The notes: generated by a model not told the origin, from the sequence alone. 64,000 nt of DNA from Sacculina carcini (GCA_916048095.2 OU696583.1:4824750-4888749); one strand, 5' to 3'. Positions 52,001-64,000 are shown, counted from the stretch's first letter. Numbers and translations are program-made.

Positions 52001-55000
52001 CCCCTCCCTGATCTCCAATATCACAGCATGAACAATACCGACGAGGCGGTCGCCGTAACCGCTCCCCCGACGTAGTCTGTCTGTCGGTGTAACAATAAGC
52101 TCTTGTCGATGAACGCCATCAATTGCAGGGCTTGCATCATCAAACGCTCCGGCTGTATCAGTCCGCTCTTGCGCTGATGACGAAGCTGGTTCGGACACAA
52201 CAGAACCCGACGTGGGATGAGACTCTGGATGACCAATCCACAGAGGAGGTTCGTCGGATGATCTTGTGTCACCTGATTGATCGTCGCCTACACCGTTCTG
52301 GTCTCTTCGTCGGATGTCTCGGACGTGACGCGGCACACCATCAGCCACCACCACTTGCTCTGAAACGACGCCACTCACGACTCCCTGCGCTGATTGGCTG
52401 GTGCATCTGCTTCCACGCTGGCGAACCCATACTGCCTCACCAACAGCGAACCTTGCGCGTTCACCACCAGACGACTCCTGGCCAAGCTGATTTGCTCGGG
52501 GTCTCGTGCAGTCACGTATCCTGTAGCGGTAGACGCCATTGGCCGGCGCAGAATTCTCATTTTCTCCATCGCGAGGAGTAGAGTTGTACAGATGTACAGC
52601 CTCAGCGATACCGCATGATTTATGTGCTGCGATGAATTTTACGGTCTTGTGGTTGCGTTCGATGATCGCATTACCGCTGGCAGCGTACGCTGCTCTGAAG
52701 CGCAGTCTAATGTTCCATCTCGCCGCTAGCGCTGCGAATGACCGACCTCCAAACACAGTATCATTGTCACAGAGCAGCTCAACTGGCGCTCCTCTTTCAA
52801 AGAAAATTCGCTCTAACTGCTGCATTACTTGCTCAATGTCCGCTCCTCGTAGTTGCCTCCACAGGCTACACCGTGAAGGACCGCAATCAATAACCGTCAA
52901 TAACGGCTGTTTCTTGTAGTGGCTGATGTCGATTGCCAAGCGATGCCACACGTGGGCAACACTGAGTGTACCGTGACGCCATTTTACTGGAGCTGGGTCA
53001 ATCGAATTACATATGTCACAACCATGAACCACCTGGCGCACTTGCGATCGCTTGATCGGTTTAGCGAGATCGCGTCCAGCAAAGTACAAAGTCCGACGAA
53101 TTCCTGGATGCCCCGCTCGTGCATGAATGCCTGCAATTTGCTCAGCGACTGAACTGGGAGCTGTTGAAGTTGTTGCTGCCGCACCGACGGCCAGTGTTTC
53201 GAAACCAATCCAATTTTTCGGCACACGCGTGAGGACATCTGCCAAGTTTTCCGCGGACCGAACAAGTCGCACCTTGATCTGAATATCAAGTTCATCGACA
53301 ATCTGTCTGATGATATTCACTCTGTGACGGATCAGAAGTTCACCGTGCGCTTTCGTTCGAAGTCTAGCACGGCCACTCAAAGCATCATCAACCCACCGAT
53401 GAACCGTGGCAGAATCTGTGCAGAGATTGATTGACTTCATGCCCCACGAGACCGCCATGTTAATGCCATTGATCGCGGCGTCCAGCTCGGCCATATTGAT
53501 ATGGGTAGTGTCATCTCGGCGGAGCCAACACGCGTCTTCGATTACTCCTGAATCCTGAGTCTCAAACAAAACTCCCCCAGCAATCGAACTGGCATCAGTC
53601 CACACGGTTGCCTCATCTTCGGTCACGCGCCCCACTCCCCGTGCTGGATCCTCATTAGCAAGCTTGTCGATCACATACAAAATCTTGTTCTTCACGGATG
53701 GATCCTCCACAACATCGTCCAATCCTTTTGTCAGAGAGTTGACGCATCGCTTTATCCAAGAGGTGGCAGGCCTCAGCCACACAGCCACCGGCAAATGTGC
53801 GACTAACCGGCCACACCACGAGAAAACTGACCGTCGAGTTATTGACTCAACAATTTCCGCCACAGGATTATGTCTTCTCCACACCAATCCGTCTGCCTGG
53901 CGCAAAACACTCAGACCTAGCACACGACATGATGGGTCGGCCCGTTCCGCAGGCTTGCAAGTCAGTCCGTATCTCGAGAAGTGTTCGCTGACTCTTTCTG
54001 CGCTCAACACCGACTCGTCCACCAAAATATCATCAATGTATGATGAAGGTGCACTCTCGACCTCAGCATCTTGCCGACACACGAAGTTGACAATCTTGAA
54101 GTTGCCAAAACCCAGTCGGGTCAAGCAATACCGCTTGTCGGATATCAACACCTTCTGGTAACACCAAAGCGCAGGTTCAATTTCGATCTGAAGGTAGGCG
54201 CGCGTCAGGTCCAGCAATGATATGCGATCCCCCGCCTCCTCCAATCTCTCAGTTTCTGGTGATAGACGTCGACATCCGCCGTGTGAGTTTCAACAAGCCG
54301 ATTGAGTTGGCGAAAATCCATCACCGGCCTGACTTGGCACTTATTCTTCTGACTGACTGCCATAAACGGAATCAGCCCTTTGACTGGTCCGTGGGTTTGT
54401 TCGTTGTACTCAACAAGCAATCCAGCGTCAGTCCATGATTTTAATTCTGCCTGATACTCGCTACGGGCATGCGGCGCTGTTGCGTACTCGGCGGTTCGAT
54501 TATCTAAGACACCCGGACGCTGCGACCACTTCCATCTCAATCTCCATGACCTTTTCTCTGCATCAAATGTAGCCAGGAAATATTTGCCTTCAAGGTCATA
54601 ACTACTTGTTATACTGTTCCCACTGGCTGCTGCAGCTACGCCCGATTCCAAATGAACGCAGCCATTTTTCTCAACACCACATGTCAACTTTCTCTCCGAA
54701 TCCAACCCCATGCCAACCATAGCTACAATGCCATCAATACCAAGAACAAAGTCAAAACCGGCTGGTCTATGTTTCACCACAAGTACGTTGAGCTCAAATG
54801 CCTTTCTATTGTTCATGTTAACCGTAACTGCGCAGCTACCTTGGCATCTCATACGATCTCCGCTAATCGTCACCAGCCACTCACCGCGAGATTCCACTCG
54901 CTCTCTACACAGGAACTCAGAAATCAAGCTTCTGGAACAGCCCGTATCGACGAGCGCAAGACATTGAACACCATTGACAATCACAGTTGCCGTAACCAGC

Positions 55001-55405
55001 GGCGCCGTTATGTTCGAGAAGAAGAGACTGGCACCTATGCCTCTCCTCCTTGGTCGTTTTCCGGAAAATTTGGGCTGAGTGTCCGAACGTGCCACACTTG
55101 AAACATTTGACACCATTCCTTTCTTCGCCTCCAGCCCGATTCATTCGACGAGGGCATCCGCATGCAAAATGCCCTGGTCGGATACACAGAAAACACCTGA
55201 GAGCACCTGACAACATATTTCCTGAAGACAGCCATGCCGGTGGGCCAGGCTCAAAAGCAGAAGCAGATAGTCCAGTATCAATATTTTGACCCGTTTCTGA
55301 CAATATCACTCTAGTTCTGCTGACAACATCCGATACTGTCATGGGGTCCAACTTCGCATTAGCCCTGAGCACGTGTCGCACTGATAGAGAAATGGCTTGT
55401 AGCAT
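52001..55405 (-). mobile_element. Ty3/Gypsy element, Gag end to polypurine tract (fossil)
   Basis: Minus strand. Parts from 55405 downward: C-terminal Gag with two zinc knuckles (CFLCIRPGHFACGC, then CFKCGTFGH), protease (LALVDTGCSRSLIS), RT (RPVMDFRQLNRLV, SLLDLTRAYLQIEI, YCLTRLGFGNF, SSYIDDILVDE), RNase H (TVWTDASSIAGGVLFE, INMAELDAAINGIN, CTDSATVHRWV), integrase zinc domain (HARAGHPGIRRTLYF, CDIC), core (LAIDISHY, VIDCGPSRCSLW, LLCDNDTVF, GNAIIERNHK), C-terminal part (VPRHVRDIRRR). RT catalytic Asp pair and integrase D, D, E are visible. The 5' LTR and Gag N-terminus are missing. Mostly whole pol with about two breaks. Confidence 0.9.
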
Positions 55406-55439
55406 AACTCATACAGCACTTCATTACTCACAACTATGT

Positions 55440-55714
55440 CAAAAAATACACGCACACCACACACGTGCATACCGTTTCATTCATCTGCAAATTTAGCACA
55501 CCGTGTGATTCACGCATACACACAGACACACAAACACATACGTGTATGCAAGATAATGTCACACATTGGAGCCTAGAAATATATCTATTTATGTACACGG
55601 ATTATTCACTGCTGATTTTACTCTGCATATATAAGCCGCTGTTTAGAATCAATAAATGACTTGACTTGTTTGACTTGACTTGACCAATCGTGTTTATCGT
55701 CATTAGAGTCAACA
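55440..55714 (+). repeat. LTR of a CsRn1-like Gypsy (start uncertain)
   Basis: Ends AGAGTCAACA at 55714, directly before the primer-binding site. Contains CATATATAAGCC (TATA-like, about 55626), AATAAA at about 55651 and GACTTGACTTG direct repeats, which fit an LTR promoter and polyadenylation region. Confidence 0.6.
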
Positions 55715-56618
55715 TTGGTGACCCCGATCAACGCACGCGGTACATAAATCGGTCTCTCATTACTGGTAAGTCGAACGAAATCTCACAATGACCAGTACAG
55801 CAGAAACACACAACATACCTGTTGGACTTCCGCCAGTATTCTACGCAGACGATATTGATATCTGGCTCATCCAACTAGACCTGTACTTCACAAGAGCGCC
55901 CGTCACCAGACAACGCGACAAATTCCAGATCGCCGCGTCACAAATTCCAGCACATATTCTGCGAGACTATGCCGACCTGCTGCAGTCTTCAACTGGGAAC
56001 ATCTACGAGCTTTTCACACAAGCGCTCAAGTCCAGTTCCGGCCAATCCGCCGCCCAACAGCTAAACAGCATCTTGGCGCAACAACAAATGGGAGACCGAC
56101 GACCATCACAATTTCTGCGACACCTTCAAGATATCGCTTGCAACTACGGTGGAGTAAAGGACAGCAACGCAGAAATTGTCCGTCACATATTCATGAACGC
56201 AATGCCATCATCAGTCCTGCCTATTCTTCAGTTGTTTCCGCCGATAACGCCACTCGAACAACTCGCGGAAGCCTGTGATCGAATTATGAGTATCACTGCG
56301 CATACATCTCCGTCAGCAGCAATCAACGCGGTGTCAACCGATGAACGTAAGTACCGCGAACTTGAGCGCAAAATCGACGAGCTGTCTCAACAAGTTCGAG
56401 ATTTAATCAGAACACACATAGACAGTGAGATATCGCAGCGCAGATCACAATCTCCGCACAACCCAAGATACCGCACGTATTCTCAGCGTAGATACGCCCA
56501 TGCTGCGCCTGCAGACGCTGACGACATCTGTTGGTATCATCGTAAGTTTGACAGCAAATCCACCAAATGTACATCGCCCTGCAACTGGAGAAACCCAGAT
56601 GTTTCACGGCCGGCGTGA
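55440..56618 (+). mobile_element. CsRn1-like Gypsy 5' end: LTR, PBS, Gag (fossil)
   Basis: Primer-binding site from 55716 (TGGTGACCCCGA, 12 bases matching the tRNA-Trp 3' end), then an open Gag frame from the ATG at 55788: VGLPPVFYADD, IWLIQLDLYFTRA, GDRRPSQFLRHLQDIA, MPSSVLPILQLFPPITPLE, ending in a CHCC motif (CWYHRKFDSKSTKCTSPC). Pol is absent; different non-coding sequence follows from about 56620. Truncated element of moderate age. Confidence 0.87.
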
Positions 56619-56855
56619 CGGTAAAAACGGGGACATGGATAAAACGGGGACATCGACGCATTTGATACAAAATTTGACGCATTTGAAGGGATTTGAATGA
56701 TTTTCACTGTATGGTGTTAGGATTTCGAAGGAATTTTAAGATTTTTCACCCAACCTGGTGCATGTCTACTGTATGGCGCGGTGGCAGTAAAGTAACAAGT
56801 TGTTTGGTGAAAATGGGGACATCGACAAGTTTCTATTGTTATTTATTGAAGTTAT
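56619..56855. other. Spacer between two Gypsy elements; short GGGGACAT repeats
   Basis: Holds AAAACGGGGACAT (about 56624 and 56638) and AAAATGGGGACATCGAC (about 56810), suggesting a small repeat of about 190 bp with similar ends. Nothing else recognised. Ends with GTTAT, the left target duplication of the next element. Confidence 0.5.
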
Positions 56856-57107
56856 TGTGTGAGTGAGCGCAGTTCGATGAGTCATCGCATTGCGGGGTCG
56901 ATGAACCCGTTGAACCGAAGCTCGTGACAAAGGGGGTTTTGGTCTGCGTCTGAAGGACGTTGACGACAGTATCTATTGGATTGTGTTCGAGTGTGTACGT
57001 GCGTGTTGTGTGGGTCCATTGGACCAGTGTCGTTGTCTTACCTGCGTTTGCTATTGAGTTCAGAATATATGACGTGCCTCGGTTAACCATTGACTACAAC
57101 TTGAACA
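56856..57107 (+). repeat. 5' LTR of the Mag-like Gypsy
   Basis: 252 bp, begins TGTGTGAGTG and ends CTTGAACA; same length as the 3' copy. Confidence 0.94.
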
Positions 57108-58520
57108 TGGCGCAGCCGACAGTTGACACAGCAAGCTCGTCTCATCAGATGCAGCCGTCTCAAACGTCAGTATGGGCCGGGAGAGTCCCTATGCCCGAAA
57201 AACTGGACCTGAGTGTTGACCGGAGCGAGTCATTTTTCGTGTGGAATAATCGTTGGGAAGATTATGTGCTATTGACCGGTCTTCAAAACCAACACAGAAA
57301 AATGCAGGCCGCAGTACTTCGATCGTGCCTTAGCGATGAAACGCTGAAAACAGTGAGAAATTTCCAAATAGATGAAAACGACAAAGACAACATCGACGTC
57401 ATCGTTAGTATGCTGGCAGAGTATGCAAAAGGCCAGGTAAACGAAGTCATCGAACGGAAAAACTTCAACGGCCGCTCTCAGAAAATTGGTGAGTGCTTCG
57501 AAGATTTTTTGATCAGCCTCCGAGAGATGAGCACCACTTGCAATTTCTGTGACCAATGTCGGGATTCCTTGATCCGCGATCGCATCGTTGTCGGTGTCAG
57601 AGACACAGCAACAGTGAAAAAACTTTGCAGCGTGAAAAATCTAACGCTATCTAAAGCCGTTGAGATGTGCAGAGCTGAAGAGGCAGCCAACCGCGACACA
57701 GATTTGATCGAAAACAGTCGGGATACTCACGTCAATAAAGTGCAACATAGGCACCCCACTGTGACGAATGATAGGCGCACAGGAAGGGACACGAACGAGT
57801 GCACAAGATGCGGACGTCGCCACCAAGCGAGCGAAAAATGTCCAGCGCTCGGAAAACAATGCAAACGGTGCGGAAAATTTGGTCATTTCGAAATCAAGTG
57901 CCGTAGCGTGATTAGCACAAACAAAAAGACGCATAAGAAATGTACAGATAACGACCGTGTCTCTGCAGCAGTCGTTTCAAACGTAACCACTGTAAAAGCA
58001 CCAAAGGTGGACGTCGTGCTTGGGGGTCAAATTCGTGTGTCGGCTCTTCCAGATACCGGAGCAGACATTACAGTCGCCGGCACTGACATCATGAAACATT
58101 TGAAGAATGTCAGATTGAAAGCCAGTACTGAAAGCCCCATTGCAGCAGACGGAACCAAAATGCGTTCGATGGGTGTCTTTCAAACCACCATCGCCATTGG
58201 CAACGCATCGACTACGGTAGACATTACTGTCGTAGAAGGCGTTCATGGACTCCTTCTCTCCTGGCATGTTTGTCGTGAGCTACGTTTGATTCCGGTAAAT
58301 TACCCTGTACAAATGTCACCGTGTATGCCATGTGAAACTGCACATCAGGTGAATCAAATGAAATCGCGCTCGTATGACATATTCAGTGAATTTGCAGATG
58401 TGTTCAGCGATGAAATTAAAGTTCTGACTGGCGAGACATTCAAAATAAAATTGCGAGAGGACGCAATTCCGCATAGTGTCTCAGCACCACGCAGAGTACC
58501 ACTTCCACTACAAGCAGGAC
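57107..58520 (+). CDS. Gag and protease of the Mag-like Gypsy (fossil part)
   Basis: The frame is already open inside the LTR; the likely start is the ATG at 57107-57109, formed by the last LTR base and the first two bases of the primer-binding site (AACATGGCG). Gag shows FFVWNNRWEDYVLLTGL and LRSCLSDETLKTV, followed by the CCHC-type knuckles at about 57795-57910. The protease (SALPDTGADITVAG, about 58040) follows in the same frame, with VEGVHGLLLS downstream. Confidence 0.85.
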
Positions 58521-61153
58521 TGTAAGACGAGATTCAGCAATTACAAGAACAAGGAATTATATCACCTGTAACTGAACCTACAGATTGGTGCTCACCAATT
58601 GTAGTCACGCCGAAAAAAATGGAGGTGCTCGTCTGTGTGTGGACCTCACCAAATTGAAAAAATGTGTGAAACGTGAACTTTTTAAGTCCGGCACTCCCTC
58701 GGAATGCGTTGCATCAATTATTGCGTCAGAGGCAAAAATTTTCGCAGTATTTGAAGCGAAAAAAAGGTTATCATCAATGTCCGCTCGATGCTGACAGCCA
58801 AGCACTCACGACGTTTATTGCACCGAACGGCAGATACATGTTCAAGCGCGCTCCATATGGTATCTCTTCCATATCAGATCATTACAATCGGCGCATGGAT
58901 GAATCACTGGAAGGACTGCCGGGCATCCAGCGTCTTGTCGACGACGTAATAATATACGGCCGCACAAAGCAGGAGTTGCAGACGCGCGTGCGTAGTTTTT
59001 TGTTGAGATGTCGCGAGAAAAGTATCACACTGAATATTACTAAAGCGCAGTATATGCAAACACAGTGCAAGTTCGCCGGATTTGTGCTGAACGCAGAAGG
59101 GTACAGCATTGACCCAGACTTGTATGATGCCATTGCGCAATTTCCGGTTCCAACCGACGTAACAGGTCTGCGATCGTTCTTCGGATTGTGCAATCAGATC
59201 GGATCATTTTCACCTGAGCTATCGAAACGGCTCACACCTCTGCGCGACTTATTGAGCGCAAAAAGAGTGTTTGTTTGGGAAAATCACCACACCGAGTGCT
59301 TCAAACGAGCTCGTGAAGCTCTATCATCACCGTCAATACTCAAATATTTTCAGCAAGATTCTCCGACTTTCTTACGCACGGACGCCAGCCGACTGCACGG
59401 CTTGGGATTTGTCCTGCAGCAGAAACAAGATGACGGCAAATTATGCGTCATACAGTGTGGCTCCCGCTTCCTCACTGATGCGGAATCTAGATATGCTGCT
59501 ATTGAGCTGGAGTTGTTGGCTATTGTTTGGGCGTTCAGAAAATGTCGCATGTTTCTCTCCAGTCTACAACATTTTGAAGTAATCACTGATCATCGTCCTT
59601 TGGTACCGATTTTAAACTCAAAATCTATCGATGACCTAGCGAACCCTCGAATTCAGCGCTTGAGATTGAGGCTTGAAGAGCTTGGACCATTCTCGGCACA
59701 ATGGACGCCAGGAAAACATCACGCCGCAGCGGACGCGTTATCGCGTTTTCCTGTATCTTCCGTTGCTGCTCCCGGAGAAATGGGTGAAGAATTTTCTACC
59801 ATAGCGACAATTTCGACAGACGCAGCTATATCAGATGTTGAATTACGAAAATTGCACGACATATCCGCTTCCGACGCCGAGATGAAAATGCTGCGAAAAA
59901 ACATAATGGAAGGATTTCCCACTCGCAAATGCGATGTGGACCCCATTATCAGTCGATATTGGCCGGTGCACGAGCATCTCTATATTGATGATGACTTCAT
60001 ATTTTATGGAAGACGGCTCGTCATACCAGCGGGCATGCGAAAAGAAATTCTGCAAGAACTACACGCTGGTCATGCTGGTAAAGAAAAAACAAAACAACGT
60101 GCGCGGGATATTGTTTATTGGCCCGGGATCGACGTAGATATTGACAACATCACAAAACATTGCAAAAAGTGTCAAGTGTACTTACCATCACAACCAAAAG
60201 AGACCATCCGCCATCACGAGAAACCTACAAGACCGTTTGAACACGTCTCGGTCGATTTTGCCGAATACGGAAGCCATAAATTCGTGGTGCTGGTGGATCA
60301 TCTATCTGGCTGGCAATTTGTCAACGACCTTGGACAAACATCCATCACAAATAAACTTTTATCGATACTTCGCACAATTTTCTGCATGGTGGGAGTACCA
60401 GTGATATTGTATTCAGACGGTGGACCTCAGTTCACATCCGGCGAGTTCCATCAATTCGTCAACAAGTTGAAAATCTCACATGTTCGCTCCACACCACACT
60501 ATCCGCAGTCTAATGGGAGGGCGGAGGCAGCAGTAAAATCAGCAAAAGCTCTTATAAAAAAGTGTTGGTGTGAAGACAAAAAACAATTGAACGAACATGA
60601 TTGGTGCAGAGGGATATTGCAGCAAAGAAACACACCTGGACCAGATGGAAGGTCACCTGCAGAAATACTCTATGGCCGTCCCGTTAGAGATTTCATCCCT
60701 GCACACCGACGCCAATTTCAAGGCATGCGGCAGCAATCAAATGAGCAGATCGAAAAACGTGAACAGGACAGAATAATGAAAACAGATGAAAAGTACAACC
60801 AGAGTGCTGGAGATCTAAGTGACATCGCGACAGGAAGTCACGTAGCGATACAATGCCACATCACCAAGGAATGGAATCGGCATGGGATTGTGATCGAGCA
60901 GCTACCTCACCGACGCTACTTAATCAAGATGGCTAGCGGACGAGTCGTAGCTCGAAACCGGCGACATGAACGTCGCAGACACGGTCACGTCAATCAAGAT
61001 TCAGCCGAAAATGGACAACGTACTCACATTGCACCAACAAGTGATGAAGCGGAAAAGGAACAAGCAGAGGGTCAACTTCGGCGGTCGTCAAGAAACACCC
61101 GTCGTCCTCAGCGGTTAATTGAAGTCATGTCCATGACTAGGGGGCGTGTGTGA
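58520..61153 (+). pseudogene. pol: Pol region of the Mag-like Gypsy (fossil part)
   Basis: RT (APYGISSISDHYNRRMDE, RLVDDVIIYG), RNase H (FLRTDASRLHGLGFVLQQ, AAIELELLAIVWAF, ITDHRPLVPIL, HHAAADALSRFP), integrase zinc domain (ELHAGHAGKEKTKQRARD, C-x2-C), core (HVSVDFAEYGSHKFVVLVD, LYSDGGPQFTS, HYPQSNGRAEAAVK) and a C-terminal tail ending next to the 3' LTR. RT Asp-Asp and the integrase D, D, E are visible. Confidence 0.88.
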
Positions 61154-61398
61154 GTGAGCGCAGTTCGATGAGTCATCGCATTGCGGGATTGATGAACCCG
61201 TTGAACCGAAGCTCGTGACAAAGGGGGTTTTGGTCTGCGTCTGAAGGACGTTGACGACAGTATCTATTGGATTGTGTTCGAGTATGTACGTGCGTGTTGT
61301 GTGGGTCCATTGGACCAGTGTCGTTGTCTTACCTGCGTTTGCTATTGAGTTCAGAATATATGACGTGCCTCGGTTAACCATTGACTACAACTTGAACA
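61147..61398 (+). repeat. 3' LTR of the Mag-like Gypsy
   Basis: 252 bp, matches 56856-57107 except at about three positions, followed by GTTAT. The end of pol overlaps its first bases. Confidence 0.94.
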
Positions 61399-61403
61399 GT
61401 TAT

Positions 61404-63240
61404 AGGATTTGTTTTTGGTGCGGGCTAGTGTTGAGTTTATATAAGCTATTGGGAGTATTTTTCGTTTAATGTTCAAATGTGAAATCGACTTTTATCGTTT
61501 ATATAAACGTGTAAATAGCGGATTGAACTTGTTGATGTAAACGTGTCTTTACAGGCTTGTGCATTCCCTAACTGACCTTCGGTGTAGAATTCGCTTGCAT
61601 TGTGTGTGACTACATTGGTACGCCCGCTTGCGTATGACTATGTCTGATTTGTATATATGCTTGTGTGTCCATCCTGAAGTGGAGTGTGTGCGTGCGCAGT
61701 CGTGAATGTTGAGTGAGTTATTGCGTTGCTTGCTGTTGCTGAGTACAGATAATACATTGCCTCCATTATGACCACGCCTTTGACAGAACTGAACTAGTGA
61801 AGTGATGTTTAACAGAACTGAACTAGTGAAGTGATGTTCAACAGAACTTAACTAGTGAAGTGATGTTCTTCTTGTTTGCTCGTATTTTTCTTCATTTTGT
61901 TTTTCTTCGAATATCATTCAAATAGGTGATACTTCCAGATGAAGCACGCTGTAATATACGCGTATCATTCGCAGATCAACTGATAGACTGAGAGCTCCAA
62001 CAGCCAACGGACCAATGACCAGCTGCGTGTGCCAGCGCTTGTGTATGTGTGCGTGTGTGAAGGGGGACCTGTGGACATGGACACCTGCATTCCACTAAGC
62101 TATCCCAGTGGCTGAACAAAGTATGATTCAGTAAGACATGGTGAAACTATGAGTTTCAGGCGAGCTGGAAATAAGTCATGTATTGTCAGGAAACAGCCAA
62201 CATTCAGGAAGCGCTTCGATAATCAACAATGTCTTCTTCACAGACGTGTCTTCATTATATACATCACAGAGCGCATCAAGCATGTGATGCACCGCACACG
62301 ATCCACGAATGTAGGACTGACAATATAACATGAAAAGTAGGTAACTAACCGAAACTGAAAATACGACAAAAGAATCAAAATGTTACTTGGATATCAGTAT
62401 ATCAAAGTTATAATCAGACCAGTTTTCTATCTGTCAGTTTACTCAGTTTTTTCGCTCTCTCAGTTTACTTTCGCGTTCTTTTCGCGGCTTGCTTGTGCAG
62501 CTGTCGTTAGGCTCATTTGTGGTTGGGTGGCGTCAGTAGTACACTGCGCCTGATATGATTGGCAATGTGAGAAGTAGTTTGACAGTTAATTTATGACCTT
62601 TTTGTTTGTCTGACTTGGCTGAACAGATCATGGTAACACGCGTGTGTGCGGTCAGAACATGTTTAGAAATAGCGTGTGTCCTGGTTGTGTAGCCGCGCTG
62701 TTTGGCCAACTCGCATTACATGTGACGCATTGAGCCGACGACCTTTGGTCGTGGGTATATATATACCTGTGTTGTACTGACAATAGGGCGGGATACTGGA
62801 GACTGGGACTAGATACTGAGAGAGTGGATAATGAATACTGGGGAGACTATGGAGACTAGAGATACTGGAGAGACTAGAGATTAAGTTTTAGGAGTAGCTT
62901 TAAGGTAGTAGAGCTGACTGGTTACTGTAAATACACAATTAAACTTCCACTGGGTGACTATTACTTGTTATCGCGGAACACAACAACAAGAGGAACTCAG
63001 AAGACTTCACGATCAGCCGAACGACGAAGACCAAGATCAACATCTCAACATATTGGTGTTGTTACAATCAGATCAACGTTTGCAACTATTCTCACGGTCA
63101 TCTTTACTGATACATATCAATTCGAAACTGGAATGGTCGACATCGACCGAAGCGCCGTCGAGAACAACAACGCTAGAAATACCTGTGGGAAACTGCTAAC
63201 GAAACTTCCCTTATAAACTAAATTGTTTTGGAACACAGGT
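61404..63240. other. Unassigned non-coding region
   Basis: No convincing gene. GT-rich stretches near 61600-61750 and 62030-62090, a short tandem repeat (61782-61868), and a region near 62755-62960 with TATATATATACC followed by many GATACTGGAGACT-like repeats and AATACACAATT, which could be part of an LTR-like promoter, but no partner copy exists here. Confidence 0.5.
61782..61868 (+). repeat. Three copies of a 29-30-bp tandem repeat
   Basis: ACAGAACTGAACTAGTGAAG followed by TGATGTT, three times in a row with one or two changes. Confidence 0.9.
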
Positions 63241-63244
63241 AAAC

Positions 63245-63520
63245 CACAAAAACCGTCATACAATGACCAAAATACAAACATTAACATTTATTTGGTATAG
63301 CACACATCAAAAACACACGCGCATAAAACAGCAAGATAAGCCAAAAATATTCAGAGAAACACAAAACATGAACGAGCACAAAAGTAGCACAAGCACAAGA
63401 CTAACTGACAAAAGGAAAAATGACATATCTAAAGAGTGCCGAACGTAATGAGGAATAGAAAGTGGCTGATAGAACAGTACGAGAAGCGAGTTGTACAGTC
63501 GGGGAGCATGTAGGTGCCAT
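63245..63520 (-). mobile_element. Possible LINE 3' end (CR1/L2-like), decayed
   Basis: On the minus strand, 63520-63480 could encode HAPRLYNSL, like the APRLWNSLP found near the C-terminus of many LINE ORF2 proteins. Near 63295-63278 the minus strand reads GTGCTATACCAAATAAATG, similar to the GCGCTATATAAATA box of CR1/L2 3' ends. Weak; a chance match is possible. Confidence 0.35.
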
Positions 63521-64000
63521 TCGTTCCTTGTAAATATTAATGTGTTATATTCTTGTCTTTAGGCGCACACTTTTATTACATACATCCATGCTACATTATT
63601 CGTTACTATGTCGTATAAATTTAATGAAAAATGTTGTAGCACGTTATTCCAAACTATTGTCTGCGCGAAACATGTGTAGTGTATTGAACCATGTCCTAGG
63701 GAACCACACATAATTAAAACATATTCTTGTTTTGTGTTTAAATGTTTTGTATGTATGCATAAGTGACGTTTGTATAGTTTTTGAATTGTGTACGTCCATG
63801 TTCGCTTGTTCATGTGCATCAACGTGCATGTGTATTTGCTGTTCATGTATTGCCTATTTAGATATACTGTAATGTATTGTGTATGTGGATGTACGTGTTG
63901 CACCCCGGTCCTCTATGCATTTAGTCGCGTGCTTTGCGCAAAAGCACAACCGTTTAGACCAATATCAGCTCGAGTTTATGTGGTTGTCGGACACACTTCC
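63521..64000. other. Unassigned non-coding sequence to window end
   Basis: A/T- and GT-rich sequence with many TGTAT/ACGT runs (63720-63900). Open frames here are short and low in complexity; nothing recognised. Confidence 0.5.

Larger units (their letters stand above)
56856..61398 (+). mobile_element. Mag-like Ty3/Gypsy element, nearly whole and young (fossil)
   Basis: A 4543-bp element with 252-bp LTRs (about three differences by eye), target duplication GTTAT (56851-56855 and 61399-61403), primer-binding site right at the LTR end (TGGCGCAGCCGACAG, tRNA-Ser-like) and a compact Gag-protease-RT-RNase H-integrase layout with almost no untranslated leader. Gag has the double knuckle of the Mag group (CTRCGRRHQASEKC, CKRCGKFGHFEIKC). 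A probable polypurine tract (CTAGGGGGCG) precedes the 3' LTR. About two breaks, both within pol; otherwise it looks whole. Confidence 0.93.

Noticed and set aside
62755-62990. LTR of another retroelement
   Set aside because: TATA-like sequence and a purine-rich repeat are present, but there is no second copy, no clear primer site and no coding region.

Overview
The window is repeat-rich nuclear DNA from an animal, most likely an invertebrate. I found no host gene, no intact tRNA or rRNA gene and no bacterial-style operon. The evidence is the element content: BEL/Pao and several Ty3/Gypsy groups (including CsRn1-like elements with a CHCC Gag motif, and a Mag-like element), CR1/L2-type LINEs, a piggyBac transposon, a hAT-type element, a tRNA-Val-derived SINE-like repeat and long satellite arrays. 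The phylum cannot be fixed from sequence alone.

Layout. 1-0.9 kb is one copy of a dispersed repeat that recurs inverted near 41-45 kb. 0.9-4.85 kb joins a BEL/Pao fossil to a Gypsy fragment that carries an inserted scrap of LINE reverse transcriptase. 4.9-7.6 kb holds minus-strand Gypsy pieces. 7.6-15.3 kb is the 5' half of a LINE whose N-terminus has a hydrophobic leader and a 2A-like motif; a very young Gypsy (7719-13631, 429-bp LTRs differing at about one base, TSD GCTC) sits inside it. 15.3-16.7 kb is the 5' end of a CsRn1-like Gypsy, cut off by a satellite.

16.7-37.36 kb is one satellite domain of 68-bp monomers, roughly 230 units, every unit carrying short dyad symmetries. It contains a full-length CR1/L2-type LINE (25101-29470) with a target-site duplication and two open reading frames in one frame separated only by TGA CTA. 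A 200-N assembly gap lies at 34373-34572, and the array runs in the opposite orientation beyond it.

37.4-40.5 kb is a Gypsy fossil. 40.6-47.3 kb is a decayed piggyBac whose 5' flank was entered by a hAT-type element (40706-45377, 8-bp TSD GTTGCAAC); that element holds the tRNA-derived repeat and a nested LTR element. 47.5-51.4 kb holds two further tandem-repeat families and a (TA)n tract. 51.5-56.6 kb holds a minus-strand Gypsy and a plus-strand CsRn1-like 5' end. 56856-61398 is a young, almost whole Mag-like Gypsy (252-bp LTRs, TSD GTTAT). 61.4-64 kb is mostly unassigned non-coding DNA.

The nesting gives relative ages. The two Gypsies with near-identical LTRs and the LINE in the satellite are recent; the BEL/Pao, the early Gypsy pieces and the piggyBac are old. 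The most interesting items are the LINE with the UGA-CUA boundary, the LINE with the 2A-like leader and strong 5' hairpin, and the dyad-bearing 68-bp satellite with its orientation switch.
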